A stretch of 64,000 bases of DNA from NCBI GenBank assembly GCA_021846395.1, contig JAJZXB010000005.1, positions 1 to 64,000 of the forward strand, in the 5' to 3' direction. The notes beneath the pieces were generated by a model. It had not been told where the DNA came from. It worked only from the letters and a program-made list of their open reading frames with translations, and searched no databases. Source of the stretch: Thermoplasmata archaeon. GTDB taxonomy: Archaea > Thermoplasmatota > Thermoplasmata > Thermoplasmatales > Thermoplasmataceae. The position numbers were made by a program, and so were the translations under genes. Shown piece by piece: positions 8,552 through 18,086 of this stretch (within the stretch, counting starts at the first letter, position 1; every line of letters starts with the position of its first letter).

Positions 8552-9081
8552 TCATTCAGTTATCAGAGCACCAATATATGCGGATGCAATTGGTGCAAAA
8601 TAAGATATAAGTAAACCCGCTAAAGTATCAGTTACCGTTTCATCCACTCCCAGATCCAAAATAGCCCTAGCTACAGCTGAACATAATCCTATTTTATAGA
8701 ATGCAAGACCAACTAATATAATGGCCACAAACTTAATAGCTCCAGAGCCTACTAATACTTGATGCCCAACAGTTTTATTTACTAATGCAGCTACACCGTT
8801 AATAATACCGAGACCTACTGAATACATAGTATTTATCATTGATTGAACTGCGTTTCCATTTGAAGAGTTCCAAGGAGCTGCATAATAATATGCAAAATAT
8901 CCTGTATTAATAGTATTTGTCCCCTCAAAATAATTAGTCGCTATACCAAATTCATTTCCTACTTGCTCTATAGGTACAATAGCATATACTCCAAAAAAAG
9001 GTTTATTATTCCTAAAACTGTTGCAATTTTAGCAATTTGCCTTCGGTTATACTTGTTCTTTTTACTATCCCTACCTCTAAT
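8552..9081 (-). pseudogene. frameshifted secreted/membrane protein
   Basis: Two open frames join into one protein if one base is added in the seven-base A run at 8993-8999. The first part (KKNKYNRRQIAKIATVLGII, then a hydrophobic run) looks like a signal or anchor segment. After the shift it continues FFGVYAIVPIEQVGNEFGIA, a polar Asn/Thr/Tyr-rich segment, and then hydrophobic stretches (MYSVGLGIINGVAALV, AIKFVAIILVGLAFY, TLAGLLISYFAPIASAYIGA). A 95-aa piece with its own ATG at 8839 remains open. No family recognised. No ATG/GTG/TTG is found near the expected N-terminus, so the start is unresolved. It may be a decayed gene or an assembly error. Confidence 0.5.
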
Positions 9082-9443
9082 ACCATCACATCCAGAAAAT
9101 ATAACTTGCCTGGTTTTATCAATATTTCCCAATGCCCAATAATTTAGTGGTTTGCTTTTAATATATATTTCTATAATATAATACAATATACTATTATATT
9201 TGAAATTTTTATAAATTCTATGACGGCAATGGGCTATTATATTTTTTGGATGATTATTGCAATAAAACATAAAATATAGACTCTGCAGAATAAGAAATGT
9301 ATGAGCATGTTATTGCAGACAGAGAATTGACTTTCTAGTCTGTGTTCTACTGGGAAATATATGAAAATAGTTTAACTGTACGTTTCCACCATGGCACCTT
9401 AATAAAATTTTTAATGATATTTATATAAAAAAATTACAGGAAT

Positions 9444-10757
9444 TCAATTTACCCAGACAGTTTTTATATTTGTGAATTCAATAAGTCCATATCTTGATAA
9501 TTCCCTTCCTATGCCGGATTTTTTAGTTCCACCAAAGGGAAGCCTTGGATCGGAAGCAACAACTTTATTTATAGATACTGTTCCTGCATCAATAAATGGA
9601 ACCATTTTTTCTGCTTCATCTGTATTTCCCCAAATGGATGAACCCAGACCATAGGGAGTGCCATTTGCTTTTTGAATTGCCTCATCTATAGTTTTGAATT
9701 TCATCAGCATTGCCACTGGGCCGAAAACCTCTTCATCGTATTCCCTGTCAAGATGGATAATCGTTGGCCTTATTATATTGCCATTGTTCTCACCAGTGGT
9801 TAATATCTTACCGTATGATTTCAGTTGGTTTATCTGGTCATTGATAACTTTTGCCTGGATACTGGATGATAACGGGCCTACATATGTATCTGGATTCAAT
9901 TGATCACCAACTCTGACTTTCTGGAACTCCTCATACATCATCTTTGAAAACCGGTCATATATATCTTCCCTTATGATGAATCTTTTTGATGCTATGCAGC
10001 TCTGGCCATTGTTCTGCAATCTTCCAATAACGCCGTTCTTCACGGCGTTCTCCAGATTTGAATCATCTATGACTATATAGGGGTCAGAACCGCCAAGCTC
10101 CATCACAAATTTCTTTATATTTTTTGCAGCTTCTGCGGCTATTTTTGACCCAGCTGAAGTGGACCCGGTAAAGGATACTCCATCAACGTATTTTATTGCA
10201 TCATCCGCTATCTCTCCTGTTGTTATAACCGATTTAAATTCATCAAGATTGAAAAGTTCCTGTATCTTCAGTGATGTTCCACTCACAATTGAGGCGTGTT
10301 TGAGAATTACGGTATTTCCTGCCAAAAGAGCGGGAATTGCAGCTCTGGCAACCTGCCATAATGGAAAGTTCCATGGCATAATAATCAATACAGTACCAAG
10401 TGGATCGAATCTTATGTATGATTTTCTTGCCTCTGTTTTAACATATTCATTGGATAGAAAATTCTTTCCGTTTTCTATATAATAATCGAAAAGCAATAAT
10501 GTTTTTTTAACCTCAGCCATGCTCTGTGTTATTGGCTTCCCCATTTCCGATGACATCAATGTTGCAAGGTCATTCATATTTTTTTCAAAATTTTTCTTTG
10601 ATTCCTTAAGTTTGTTAATTCTTTCATCAATATTTATTTTCCACTGGGATTGCCTGGAATTCAGGTCAGAAATTATTTTCCTTACCTCATCCAAATCCTG
10701 AATTGTATATGTACCCAGCTGCTCATTCGTATAGGGATTAAATGTCTTTACTTCCAT
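9444..10757 (-). CDS. NAD(P)-dependent aldehyde dehydrogenase
   Basis: 437 aa, a short-form aldehyde dehydrogenase like the succinate-semialdehyde group. Visible elements are MPWNFPLW, the cofactor loop FTGSTSAGSKIA, the general-base Glu220 in MELGG, the nucleophile Cys254 in NNGQSCIASKR, and a C-terminal PFGGTKKSGIGRE. It oxidises an aldehyde to the acid with NAD(P). Thermoplasmatales glyceraldehyde dehydrogenase of the non-phosphorylated Entner-Doudoroff route belongs to the same superfamily, so glyceraldehyde is one candidate substrate and succinate semialdehyde another. It is followed at higher coordinates on the same strand by a ThDP enzyme, with a gap of about 50 nt. Confidence 0.85.
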   Translation of the reverse strand: MEVKTFNPYTNEQLGTYTIQDLDEVRKIISDLNSRQSQWKINIDERINKLKESKKNFEKNMNDLATLMSSEMGKPITQSMAEVKKTLLLFDYYIENGKNFLSNEYVKTEARKSYIRFDPLGTVLIIMPWNFPLWQVARAAIPALLAGNTVILKHASIVSGTSLKIQELFNLDEFKSVITTGEIADDAIKYVDGVSFTGSTSAGSKIAAEAAKNIKKFVMELGGSDPYIVIDDSNLENAVKNGVIGRLQNNGQSCIASKRFIIREDIYDRFSKMMYEEFQKVRVGDQLNPDTYVGPLSSSIQAKVINDQINQLKSYGKILTTGENNGNIIRPTIIHLDREYDEEVFGPVAMLMKFKTIDEAIQKANGTPYGLGSSIWGNTDEAEKMVPFIDAGTVSINKVVASDPRLPFGGTKKSGIGRELSRYGLIEFTNIKTVWVN

Positions 10758-10806
10758 AATTGTAAAATAAGGAATGAATATTTAATGTTTTTCAAACAAT
10801 TACAAA

Positions 10807-12534
10807 TTAAGGGTTGTATTTTTCTAGTTTAATGTCAATCAATGATGGCTCACCCTTCTCTGCATCAATCACCGCAAGATTCATTGATTTATCCAATTCA
10901 TCTATTGTTTCAACGGAATATGATTTCACATTGAATCCAGATGCAATTGTTGCGAAATTAATTCTTGGTTCGTCCAGATCGATAAATTCACGATCGTGCA
11001 TATTTGCGACGTATCTCTGAGAGGTATTTTCAAAATATGGCCATTCTACAGCCCATGAACCATTGTTGAGTATAATGTATATTACACCAAGATGATAATG
11101 TTTGACTGACCATAGAACGGAGGTTAAATTGCCAAATATTGAGTCCCCGTCACCTGTAACGCAAACTGTTGGCTTATAATCACGGATTCCCTTAAGATAA
11201 TTTTCCTCATTTTTTGCCAGAAATATGCCATATGCCATGCCAACTGGTGATCCCAGGTGTCCGCTTGGGTTGCTAAAATAACTTCCTGGTTCATTCAACC
11301 GTACCCTCTGGTTTATCCGGGTATTTGATGTTATACTCCCATTAACAAAAGACATTCCCGGTTTCCAGTATTTATTTATTGTATATCCAATAGATGCTGC
11401 TGTTAACCTGCCACTTTTCATATCGGATTCAGTTTCCCCATCAATTTCCTGTATCATTTTTTCATGTTTTTCCATTATTTTTTCCTTTCTGTCGCCTATT
11501 ATTTCCCGATCCTTCGATTCAAGCTTGATTTTTTTCATAATAAATTTGAGTGTTGGCCCCAGATCAGAAATTACATCCATTGAATTGAAAAGATTGGAAG
11601 AACCGTAATCCCCGCCGCTGTATATATCCCTTCTTCTCACAAAGTCAGTCGAAAAGTCTATTATGTCAATATCATCCCTGAAGGCATTGCCTGGAAGAAT
11701 GCCGAATTCTAACAGGAGGAGCAAATCATCATTTCTTGTATCGGGGGGCTTCATTCTTGCAGAAAATCCGAGATGCATTGAATTTTCCAGGGGAAAACTC
11801 ATGAAATATCTTCTTTCCCTTACCTTAATTCCAAGCATTTCGGAAAATTTTATCATGGTATCGACATATTCAGGATTCCTTCCTGCATGTGATATGAGCA
11901 TTTCAGGATGATTGGACGAAAGTATTTTTCCAATTATGATATTGATTGTATCCTCATCAGGAATCTTTTTGCTGTAATAAAACTTCTTTATTTTTATTTT
12001 AGAACCATTATATGCACGCTGCATTAGGTCATGCCTTAGTGTAATAAATGAAATTCCTTTGGGTTCTATCTGCGATATAAATATTGCCTTCGAAAGATCT
12101 TCATCCAGCATTTTCTCGGACTGGGAGTTATTCGACCATTTCACCCATGGTTCAATTATCTGTAAATGCTTGCTCGAATAATGGCTTGTTGGATCCTTCA
12201 ACAAATGCGTGCCTGCTATATCCCTTGAGGATAAAACGAGCATTGGCGCCATATTCAAGTATGAGGAATAAAGTGCACCTATTGAGTTCTGGGTTCCAAC
12301 AATCCTGTCAATCAATGCTATTCCTGTTTTGTTTTTGGCAAGTGCGTAACCCTCAGCTGAACTCACCGCAGTGAATTCATGCAGGGCCTGAATCCATTTT
12401 AAATCCTTTTCTACAGAAATTGCGTCCTGAAGTTCTGCCATTCCAGCACCTGTGGTGCCAAAAATAAAATTATTGCCATACAGCTTCAATGACCTTATCA
12501 AAAGCTGGGCAAGTGTTTTAATATCCTGTGCCAT
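10807..12534 (-). CDS. thiamine-diphosphate-dependent enzyme (acetolactate synthase/decarboxylase-like)
   Basis: 575 aa. The N-terminal pyrimidine-binding domain has the activating Glu in ALHEFTAVSSAEGYALA (about residue 54). The central domain is poorly conserved. The C-terminal diphosphate domain has VTGDGDSIFGNL and LNNGSWAVEWPYF, the GDG-x(n)-NN motif that holds Mg-ThDP. The family includes acetolactate synthase, benzoylformate decarboxylase and 2-hydroxyacyl-CoA lyase; none can be assigned. The internal ATG at 12534 is chosen because the 24 residues before it lack homology-like features. It precedes the aldehyde dehydrogenase on the same strand, so a decarboxylase making an aldehyde for it is plausible. 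Confidence 0.75.
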   Translation of the reverse strand: MAQDIKTLAQLLIRSLKLYGNNFIFGTTGAGMAELQDAISVEKDLKWIQALHEFTAVSSAEGYALAKNKTGIALIDRIVGTQNSIGALYSSYLNMAPMLVLSSRDIAGTHLLKDPTSHYSSKHLQIIEPWVKWSNNSQSEKMLDEDLSKAIFISQIEPKGISFITLRHDLMQRAYNGSKIKIKKFYYSKKIPDEDTINIIIGKILSSNHPEMLISHAGRNPEYVDTMIKFSEMLGIKVRERRYFMSFPLENSMHLGFSARMKPPDTRNDDLLLLLEFGILPGNAFRDDIDIIDFSTDFVRRRDIYSGGDYGSSNLFNSMDVISDLGPTLKFIMKKIKLESKDREIIGDRKEKIMEKHEKMIQEIDGETESDMKSGRLTAASIGYTINKYWKPGMSFVNGSITSNTRINQRVRLNEPGSYFSNPSGHLGSPVGMAYGIFLAKNEENYLKGIRDYKPTVCVTGDGDSIFGNLTSVLWSVKHYHLGVIYIILNNGSWAVEWPYFENTSQRYVANMHDREFIDLDEPRINFATIASGFNVKSYSVETIDELDKSMNLAVIDAEKGEPSLIDIKLEKYNP

Positions 12535-12656
12535 GAAATATAAGCATAAAAACGGATTTAAATTTTTGTATGTGTTTTGGGGATGAATATCCAAAAATAG
12601 TTCCAATCTAATAAAACAATTTTAAAAATATTTATTAACACAATTTTAATGATTGT

Positions 12657-12957
12657 ATGGAAAAGCCCGAGGGCAACTTTCGCCGTTAAGGTGAGGAAAG
12701 TCCCCCCTCCATGGTCAGATGCTTCCGGTGAAAACCGGAATCCCGAGAGAGATGGTAAAGAGACAAGAAATAAACGGCTCCGGATAAAGAATGATTCGAA
12801 AAGATGACGTTTTCTGGATGGCCGATGGGAACTCTTCCAGCATGGAGCAAGTCTAAATTGAATCTATGAGCCCGACCATGAGATTCAGGTAAGACGCATA
12901 GTCGAATGTTGCCAACCGAAAGGCGAACAGAAGGAGGCTTACTCCGGGCATTTCCAT
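12657..12957 (+). ncRNA. rnpB: RNase P RNA
   Basis: About 300 nt showing the conserved cores of archaeal RNase P RNA: GAGGAAAGTCCCCCCTCC near the 5' side (CR I/P3 region), the ACAGAAGGAGGCTTACT 3' core, and a pairing P1 formed by ATGGAAA at the start and TTTCCAT at the end. It is the ribozyme that trims the 5' ends of tRNA precursors, with Rpp proteins. A TATA-like AT block at about 12620-12636 lies where a promoter is expected. Confidence 0.95.
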
Positions 12958-13008
12958 TTTTAAATGTATTTATAAATAATTTTTAATATATGTTAACATT
13001 GTTTGATT

Positions 13009-13428
13009 ATGCTTTGTGATGCCGCTGTTGTTTTAATTGTTAGTGGCCATAAATTCCTGCTGGTTAAAAGATCTGAATTTGAAGGAGACCCATGGTCAGG
13101 GCAGATGGCCATACCAGGTGGGCATAGGGAAAATGATGAAAACTGTGAACAGACAGCAATAAGGGAGGTTCATGAGGAGATGAACCTTGAAATAAATATT
13201 ACAAAAAAACTCGGCATATATCATACGTTAAATCAAAGAATAAGCGTAATGGCATTTGAATCAAAAAAAATATCCGGTGAAATAAAAACTAATAATGAAA
13301 TGGCCATGTATTTTTGGGTGGATTTTAATGATTTGATTCCAGGAATGGATGAATATTTATTCAAAAGTTATAGAATATTTGGATTGACATATAGAATATT
13401 GAGTGATTATATAAAAAACAATTTATAA
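13009..13428 (+). CDS. NUDIX hydrolase
   Basis: 139 aa. The NUDIX box runs from IPGGHRENDENCEQTAI to REVHEEMNL: it has G, E, REV and EE in the right spacing, with Asn in place of the usual late Gly. It hydrolyses a nucleoside diphosphate linked to another group (Mg-dependent). A CoA pyrophosphatase-like PWSGQMAIPGG lead-in is visible, similar to the CoA-acting NUDIX branch. A TTG start 6 nt upstream is an alternative. It lies just after RNase P RNA and overlaps the BluB-like gene tail to tail by 6 nt. Confidence 0.85.
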   Translation: MLCDAAVVLIVSGHKFLLVKRSEFEGDPWSGQMAIPGGHRENDENCEQTAIREVHEEMNLEINITKKLGIYHTLNQRISVMAFESKKISGEIKTNNEMAMYFWVDFNDLIPGMDEYLFKSYRIFGLTYRILSDYIKNNL

Positions 13429-14088
13429 ATAAGTATTTTTTATAGATTTAATTAATTGGCCATCTGGTTTGTTATTCCATTTTTCACTGAATATTAGATC
13501 CTCTAATTGCATGCGATCTTTCCATTTCTTTTCCTGTAGTTCGGGTATATCATGTTCTTCTTTTAGATAGCCCATGGCCAGATATGCTACTAATTTTATA
13601 TTTTCAGGTATTTTAAGTATTTTTTTTACATCCTCTGGATTAAAAAAACTTATCCAACCTATACCAATGTTTTCAGACCGTGCAGCAAGCCACATATTTT
13701 CTATTGCAAGGACAGCACTATATTCCGATGTTTCTTTTATTGTGGATCTTCCAATAATATCTGGTCCAGAACGTTCAAAATCACATGTAACTGCAATATT
13801 CATATATGATTCCATTATTCCTTCTATTTTTATATCTGAAAACAATGATTTTTTTTCTTCACTTAAATTGCTTTCAAATTCCTTTCTTTTTTCAATAACA
13901 AGATTTTTTATTTTATTTCTTGTAGATATATCCTTAATCATAATAAAATTCCATGGTTGTGAAAATCCAACAGATGGTGCATAATGTGCGGCCATGAGTA
14001 TTTTAGCTATAACATTTTCAGGTATAACTCTATCATCAAACCATGACCTGACATCTCTTCTTTTTTTAATTACAGTATAAATGTCCAT
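13423..14088 (-). CDS. bluB: BluB-type 5,6-dimethylbenzimidazole synthase / nitroreductase-family protein
   Basis: 221 aa flavin-binding nitroreductase fold. The BluB hallmarks are present in order: RRDVRSWF near residue 10, AAHYAPSVGFSQPWNFI near 35, GRSTIKETSEYSAVLAIENM near 115, and WLAARSENIGIGWISFF. BluB consumes reduced FMN and oxygen to make the dimethylbenzimidazole lower ligand of vitamin B12. The resemblance is closer to BluB than to generic nitroreductases, but this is by eye. No other cobalamin biosynthesis gene is adjacent. It is divergent from the UbiA prenyltransferase. Confidence 0.75.
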   Translation of the reverse strand: MDIYTVIKKRRDVRSWFDDRVIPENVIAKILMAAHYAPSVGFSQPWNFIMIKDISTRNKIKNLVIEKRKEFESNLSEEKKSLFSDIKIEGIMESYMNIAVTCDFERSGPDIIGRSTIKETSEYSAVLAIENMWLAARSENIGIGWISFFNPEDVKKILKIPENIKLVAYLAMGYLKEEHDIPELQEKKWKDRMQLEDLIFSEKWNNKPDGQLIKSIKNTYL

Positions 14089-14152
14089 GAATAGTTATCA
14101 CTAAGTTTTATATATAACATTTTTATTGTAACAATAATAACTTTATATAAAA

Positions 14153-15035
14153 ATGGAATACCAAAAAAGAAGGTATCTTTACGGGTAAAATTAAAGCATT
14201 TATTGAGTGTATCAAACTGGAACATACTGTATTCGATCTTCCTTTTATCTTTGCAGGGGCTTTAATAGCATCCAATGGCCATTTGGAAATAATAAAATAT
14301 TTTTTAATCCTTTTTGTTGCCATTACTGCAAGAGGGGCAGCCATGTCCATCAACAGAATCACAGGGAAAAAATATGATATTATGAATCCAAGGAAAAAAA
14401 GCTGGGCCCTCGTAACAGGAGAGTTAAAAACCCGGGATGCAATTATATTTACCATTATTCTTATTATTTTATTTGAAACCTTTACATACATGCTTAACAA
14501 TATTGTTTTTATTTTATCACCGGTTGTGCTTGCTTTTTTTATAGTAGACCCATTATTGAAGAGAGTGACTTCGTTAAGGCATTTATTTATGGGCTTTACC
14601 ATAGGTCTGGGAATAATAGGGGGATTTCTTGCAATAACACCTGTTTATCCACCACTTATTATATATTTAATTGTTGTTGCATCCACATTCTGGATTGCAG
14701 GTTTCGATATAATATACACAATACCTGATAGAATGTATGACAGAAAAAATGGCCTTAAAACAATAATAGTAAAATATGGAGTGGAAAAAGGCCTTATTAT
14801 ATCAATAATATTCCATATTTTAACAATAATATTTTTCATTTCCATAGCATTTATTGTAAATTCAATATACTATGTTATCTGCCTTATACCTATTATTTTC
14901 CTGATAATATACGGACACAGGGGAATAGATGTGGATAATCCAAGAACCATAAGGAAGGCATTTTTCAATGCGAATTCATTAATAGGCTTTATATTTTTGC
15001 TTGGTATATGGGCATCAGTGTTTTTAAAAATTTAA
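14153..15035 (+). CDS. UbiA-family prenyltransferase, apparent N-terminal frameshift
   Basis: Polytopic membrane prenyltransferase, about 293 aa if one A is removed from the six-base run at 14163-14168. The reading then starts ATG at 14153 and runs MEYQKEGIFTGKIKAFIECI, KLEHTVFDLPFIFAGALIAS, then into the long open frame. As given, that frame has no ATG before the second helix and could only use TTG at 14283. The first Asp-rich motif is unusual (INRITGKKYDIMNPR, with Gly for the first Asp); the second, DIIYTIPDRMYDRKNGLK, is canonical. It transfers an isoprenoid to an acceptor, perhaps for menaquinone or ether lipids; the acceptor is unknown. Confidence 0.75.
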
Positions 15036-15037
15036 AA

Positions 15038-16510
15038 TTATTCGGATGGGAGATTTGATCTTATCTCCTCCGAAATGTCTCTGTTTTCTTTCCTTTTAAG
15101 ATAGCTGCTTCTGAAAGCAAAAATAAAAATGCCCACGAGGAACGTTATGAACAGCTGTATTGATGGCTGAAGAAATAATGGTATTTTTGGTTCATATATC
15201 ACCGACGGTATGAGAACCAATGAAACCACAATACCAAGTATGGCCATAATGACCATCGCAGATGTTGTCACCCTTTTTTGCCATTCCTCCTTATTTTGCC
15301 TGCGCTTAAGAATCAGTACACCAAACCCAAGAACCATTATGACAATAAGAATTCCAACTGACCTTATTACCACTATGGCAATCCCGATAAACGAGGTATA
15401 TATCAGAAATATGCTTGAGAGTATGAGAGTTAAAATAAGGGCAGCATCTGGTGCCTTCCTGTTATTCACATGAAGGAAAATAGAGGGTAAGATTCCGTCA
15501 TTTGCCCATGCATAGACGGATCTGCTACTGGCAAGCATTGCAGGAGAAATGGTCTTTGCAAGTATTATCGTTATCAGTACTGAAATAATAAGTCCAATAA
15601 TTTTTGGAGCAATAAGGCTTATTATTCCAGGCAAGGTTGTATAATAGGGTTTATTGCTTTTCAGAAGAGAATAAACCAGTGAAGAGTCGGCAACGTGGAA
15701 AATTGCGAACGTGACCAATGTAAACAGGACAAGTGCCATTGCCCATCCAAGAATTATTCCCCGAGGCATGTTCTTTTTTGGATTTTTAGTTTCTCCGCCC
15801 AGCATGGGTGCCGCACTCAGGCCTCCGTATGCGAAAACAAATAATGTCATTGTCCCAAAAAATGAAAAGTATGTAAGTTTTGGAAGTTTATATGAGGGGA
15901 CAGTACCATGAAAAATATTTGATGATAATGCGGATTCAAATGTTGATGGAGTATTGCCAAAGCCAAATATCATTGATATTGCAGCCGCGATAATTATTAT
16001 TACAAATGTTATCCAGAGCAGATATGAATATGATCTGATACCGGAATAATGTATTCCAAAAATAAGAATTATTATGAATAATCCAATAAATATGTGGCCG
16101 GGAATTGTAGCGAAATAAGCCCCAGAAGTTATTCCAAGTAGTACAAGGGTGGATGCCAATGTTGTTCCGGTGGCATATGCAAGAAATGATATTCCGCTGA
16201 TTACTCCTATCCAGTATATGAAATGCGTGATAAAACCAGTTGCGGGTGATATGGAACGGGATATCCATGTGTATTCACCACCACTGCTGCTGGCAACACT
16301 GCCATATCTTTGAAACATGAAAACCTTCGGTATAAGAAAAAGGCCAACAGCAAACATTGCAAGTGGTGCCAAATTTCCAATACCGGGATATACGGACATT
16401 GAACTTTCCGCAACAACATTTATCCCAGAACCGTATTCTGATGCGAGGGCAGAAGCCATTATGGTAAACCATCCAGCAGTTTTCGCCAGTCTTAATGTAT
16501 TGTTTTGCAT
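15038..16510 (-). CDS. APC-family amino-acid permease
   Basis: 490 aa, about 12 to 13 hydrophobic helices, typical length for amino acid-polyamine-organocation transporters. The N-terminal region ASALASEYGSGINVVAESSM corresponds to the TM1 substrate/ion loop, and GGEYTWISRSISPATGF to TM3. FVFAYGGLSAAPMLGGETKNP is the conserved TM6 stretch followed by the cytosolic ETKNPKKNMPRG motif. It imports an amino acid by proton symport or exchange; the substrate is not readable. It ends 3 nt from the stop of UbiA on the other strand and is monocistronic. Confidence 0.85.
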   Translation of the reverse strand: MQNNTLRLAKTAGWFTIMASALASEYGSGINVVAESSMSVYPGIGNLAPLAMFAVGLFLIPKVFMFQRYGSVASSSGGEYTWISRSISPATGFITHFIYWIGVISGISFLAYATGTTLASTLVLLGITSGAYFATIPGHIFIGLFIIILIFGIHYSGIRSYSYLLWITFVIIIIAAAISMIFGFGNTPSTFESALSSNIFHGTVPSYKLPKLTYFSFFGTMTLFVFAYGGLSAAPMLGGETKNPKKNMPRGIILGWAMALVLFTLVTFAIFHVADSSLVYSLLKSNKPYYTTLPGIISLIAPKIIGLIISVLITIILAKTISPAMLASSRSVYAWANDGILPSIFLHVNNRKAPDAALILTLILSSIFLIYTSFIGIAIVVIRSVGILIVIMVLGFGVLILKRRQNKEEWQKRVTTSAMVIMAILGIVVSLVLIPSVIYEPKIPLFLQPSIQLFITFLVGIFIFAFRSSYLKRKENRDISEEIRSNLPSE

Positions 16511-16645
16511 GTTGAATTAAAGCGTGATAGTTATTAAATATATCCATATGAATAAAAATTATTACCATAGAAAATTATTTATTAATTTTATAATGCCTAA
16601 ATTAATTTAAATTTTTTATATAAAAATAATTTTTTTGTACTAATT

Positions 16646-17797
16646 TTATGCAGAAATATATAGCTTGGTTATTGCAAATTCATAATGCTTTAAAATTTCG
16701 TTTGCTGTAAGAGTTCCAGAAGCGGTTTTAAGCATTGTATTGTAAAGCCTGTTTCCAGCTTCCTTCAGGTCATATTCAAAATTGAGCAATCCTGAAACAT
16801 CCAGATCAAAGTGTTCCTTCATTGAATTATAGGTTTTTGGATTTGCTGTAATTTTTATTACCGGTTCTATGGGGTTTCCAACTATATTTCCCTGGCCTGT
16901 TGTGAAAAGATGCACAACTGCACCGGCCGCAGAAAACAGGGTTACAGCCTCTGCCGCTGCCGAAGATGTATTCATGTAATTTAAGCCCTTTACCACAGGT
17001 TCTTCGGCATACTCAAGCACCCCCTTAATTGGCTTTGTTCCCATTTTCTGTATATTGCCAAACGCCTTTTCTTCTATAGTGGACAAACCACCTTTAATAT
17101 TTCCCTTTGTTGGCTGGGATCCCAGAAGATCGGCTTTTTCCTTTATTATGTCCGTCTGGTAATCGTCAAATATTTTCTGGAATTTTGCCTTCAGTTCTGG
17201 AGTTGAACAGTTTCTGGCAACATAGCTTTCTGCACCGGTAAGCTCTGAAGTTTCCCCAAATATTACTGTAGCACCCTCATCCACCAGTCTGTCAAAAACA
17301 ACGCCTACGGTAGGATTTGAAGCCAGTCCTGAGGTAGTATCTGACTCTCCACATTTTGTGCTTACCACAAGATTCGAAACATCAAACTCCTTTCTGTTTT
17401 TTCCACTTGCTTCCTTTACCATGGATCTTGCTGCTCTTGATGCTTTCTCAATGGTTTTTAAATCTCCGCTGCCTTCTATGCTTATTGCCTCAACACTCTT
17501 TCCTGTTTCAGCAATTTTATCCGCTATTTCCTGTGTCCATTGATCCTCAATGCCAACCACTACAGCACTTGCTATATTTGGATTCCTTCCCATGCCGGCA
17601 AGCGTTTTAAATGTCAGATCGAGGTCCCTGCCAAACTGTAGTCTTCCATATGGATGTGGTATGGCCCTTGTGCCGTATATATTGTTTTCCACTGCCTGAG
17701 TGACAGAATTGGAAAGATCATCCAGTGGTATAATTAAAACATGGTTTCTTGTACCGACTCTTCCATTTTCCCTTTCATATCCCATAAATGTTGACAT
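16646..17797 (-). CDS. UxaA/GarD-family dehydratase, large subunit
   Basis: 383 aa, corresponding to the catalytic part of altronate/galactarate dehydratase. The start GYERENGRVGTRNHVLIIP, then HPYGRLQFGRD, STKCGESDTTSGLASNP with its Cys, FGETSELTGAE, and LFTTGQGNIVGNPIEPVIKI are family signatures. It dehydrates a sugar acid to a 2-keto-3-deoxy acid. The SAF domain present in bacterial UxaA is encoded separately 3 nt upstream. The same split is seen in sulfolactate sulfo-lyase SuyAB, so altronate dehydratase is favoured only by the uronate-type neighbours. Confidence 0.8.
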   Translation of the reverse strand: MSTFMGYERENGRVGTRNHVLIIPLDDLSNSVTQAVENNIYGTRAIPHPYGRLQFGRDLDLTFKTLAGMGRNPNIASAVVVGIEDQWTQEIADKIAETGKSVEAISIEGSGDLKTIEKASRAARSMVKEASGKNRKEFDVSNLVVSTKCGESDTTSGLASNPTVGVVFDRLVDEGATVIFGETSELTGAESYVARNCSTPELKAKFQKIFDDYQTDIIKEKADLLGSQPTKGNIKGGLSTIEEKAFGNIQKMGTKPIKGVLEYAEEPVVKGLNYMNTSSAAAEAVTLFSAAGAVVHLFTTGQGNIVGNPIEPVIKITANPKTYNSMKEHFDLDVSGLLNFEYDLKEAGNRLYNTMLKTASGTLTANEILKHYEFAITKLYISA

Positions 17798-17800
17798 TTT

Positions 17801-18082
17801 TTACCACCTCATTGTTTTTATATTGTGTGTGTGAACATGCTCACCTTTTTTTATATCCTGTGTCGCCTTGCCTATTGGTTCTCCATATTCTACAACTCGA
17901 TCATCCTTTTTAATATCCTTTAAGGCTATTTTATGTCCCAATACAATATCATCAACCGCCTTAACAGTTGTTTTTTTATTATTGTCCATATATACACCTT
18001 CTATTTCTTCATTTTTGGAGATGTCATTGGTTGCTACACCAACAGAATCTTCCATTTTATGTGCCAAAAACTTTGTTGCCAT
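17801..18082 (-). CDS. SAF-domain small subunit of UxaA-type dehydratase
   Basis: 93 aa single SAF domain (MATKFLAHKMEDSVGVATND at the start; VLGHKIALKDIKKDDRVVEYGEPIGKA in the middle; GEHVHTHNIKTMRW at the end). This is the N-terminal domain of UxaA and the whole of SuyA; the VHTHN strand supplies ligand-binding residues beside the large subunit. It is the first gene of a two-gene unit with the large subunit, 3 nt apart. A 13-nt perfect inverted repeat lies directly before its ATG and probably mediates regulation. Confidence 0.8.
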   Translation of the reverse strand: MATKFLAHKMEDSVGVATNDISKNEEIEGVYMDNNKKTTVKAVDDIVLGHKIALKDIKKDDRVVEYGEPIGKATQDIKKGEHVHTHNIKTMRW

Positions 18083-18086
18083 AGTT

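Noticed and set aside
14123-14602. 159-aa minus-strand ORF
   Set aside because: Antisense of the UbiA gene; the plus strand shows clear UbiA motifs.
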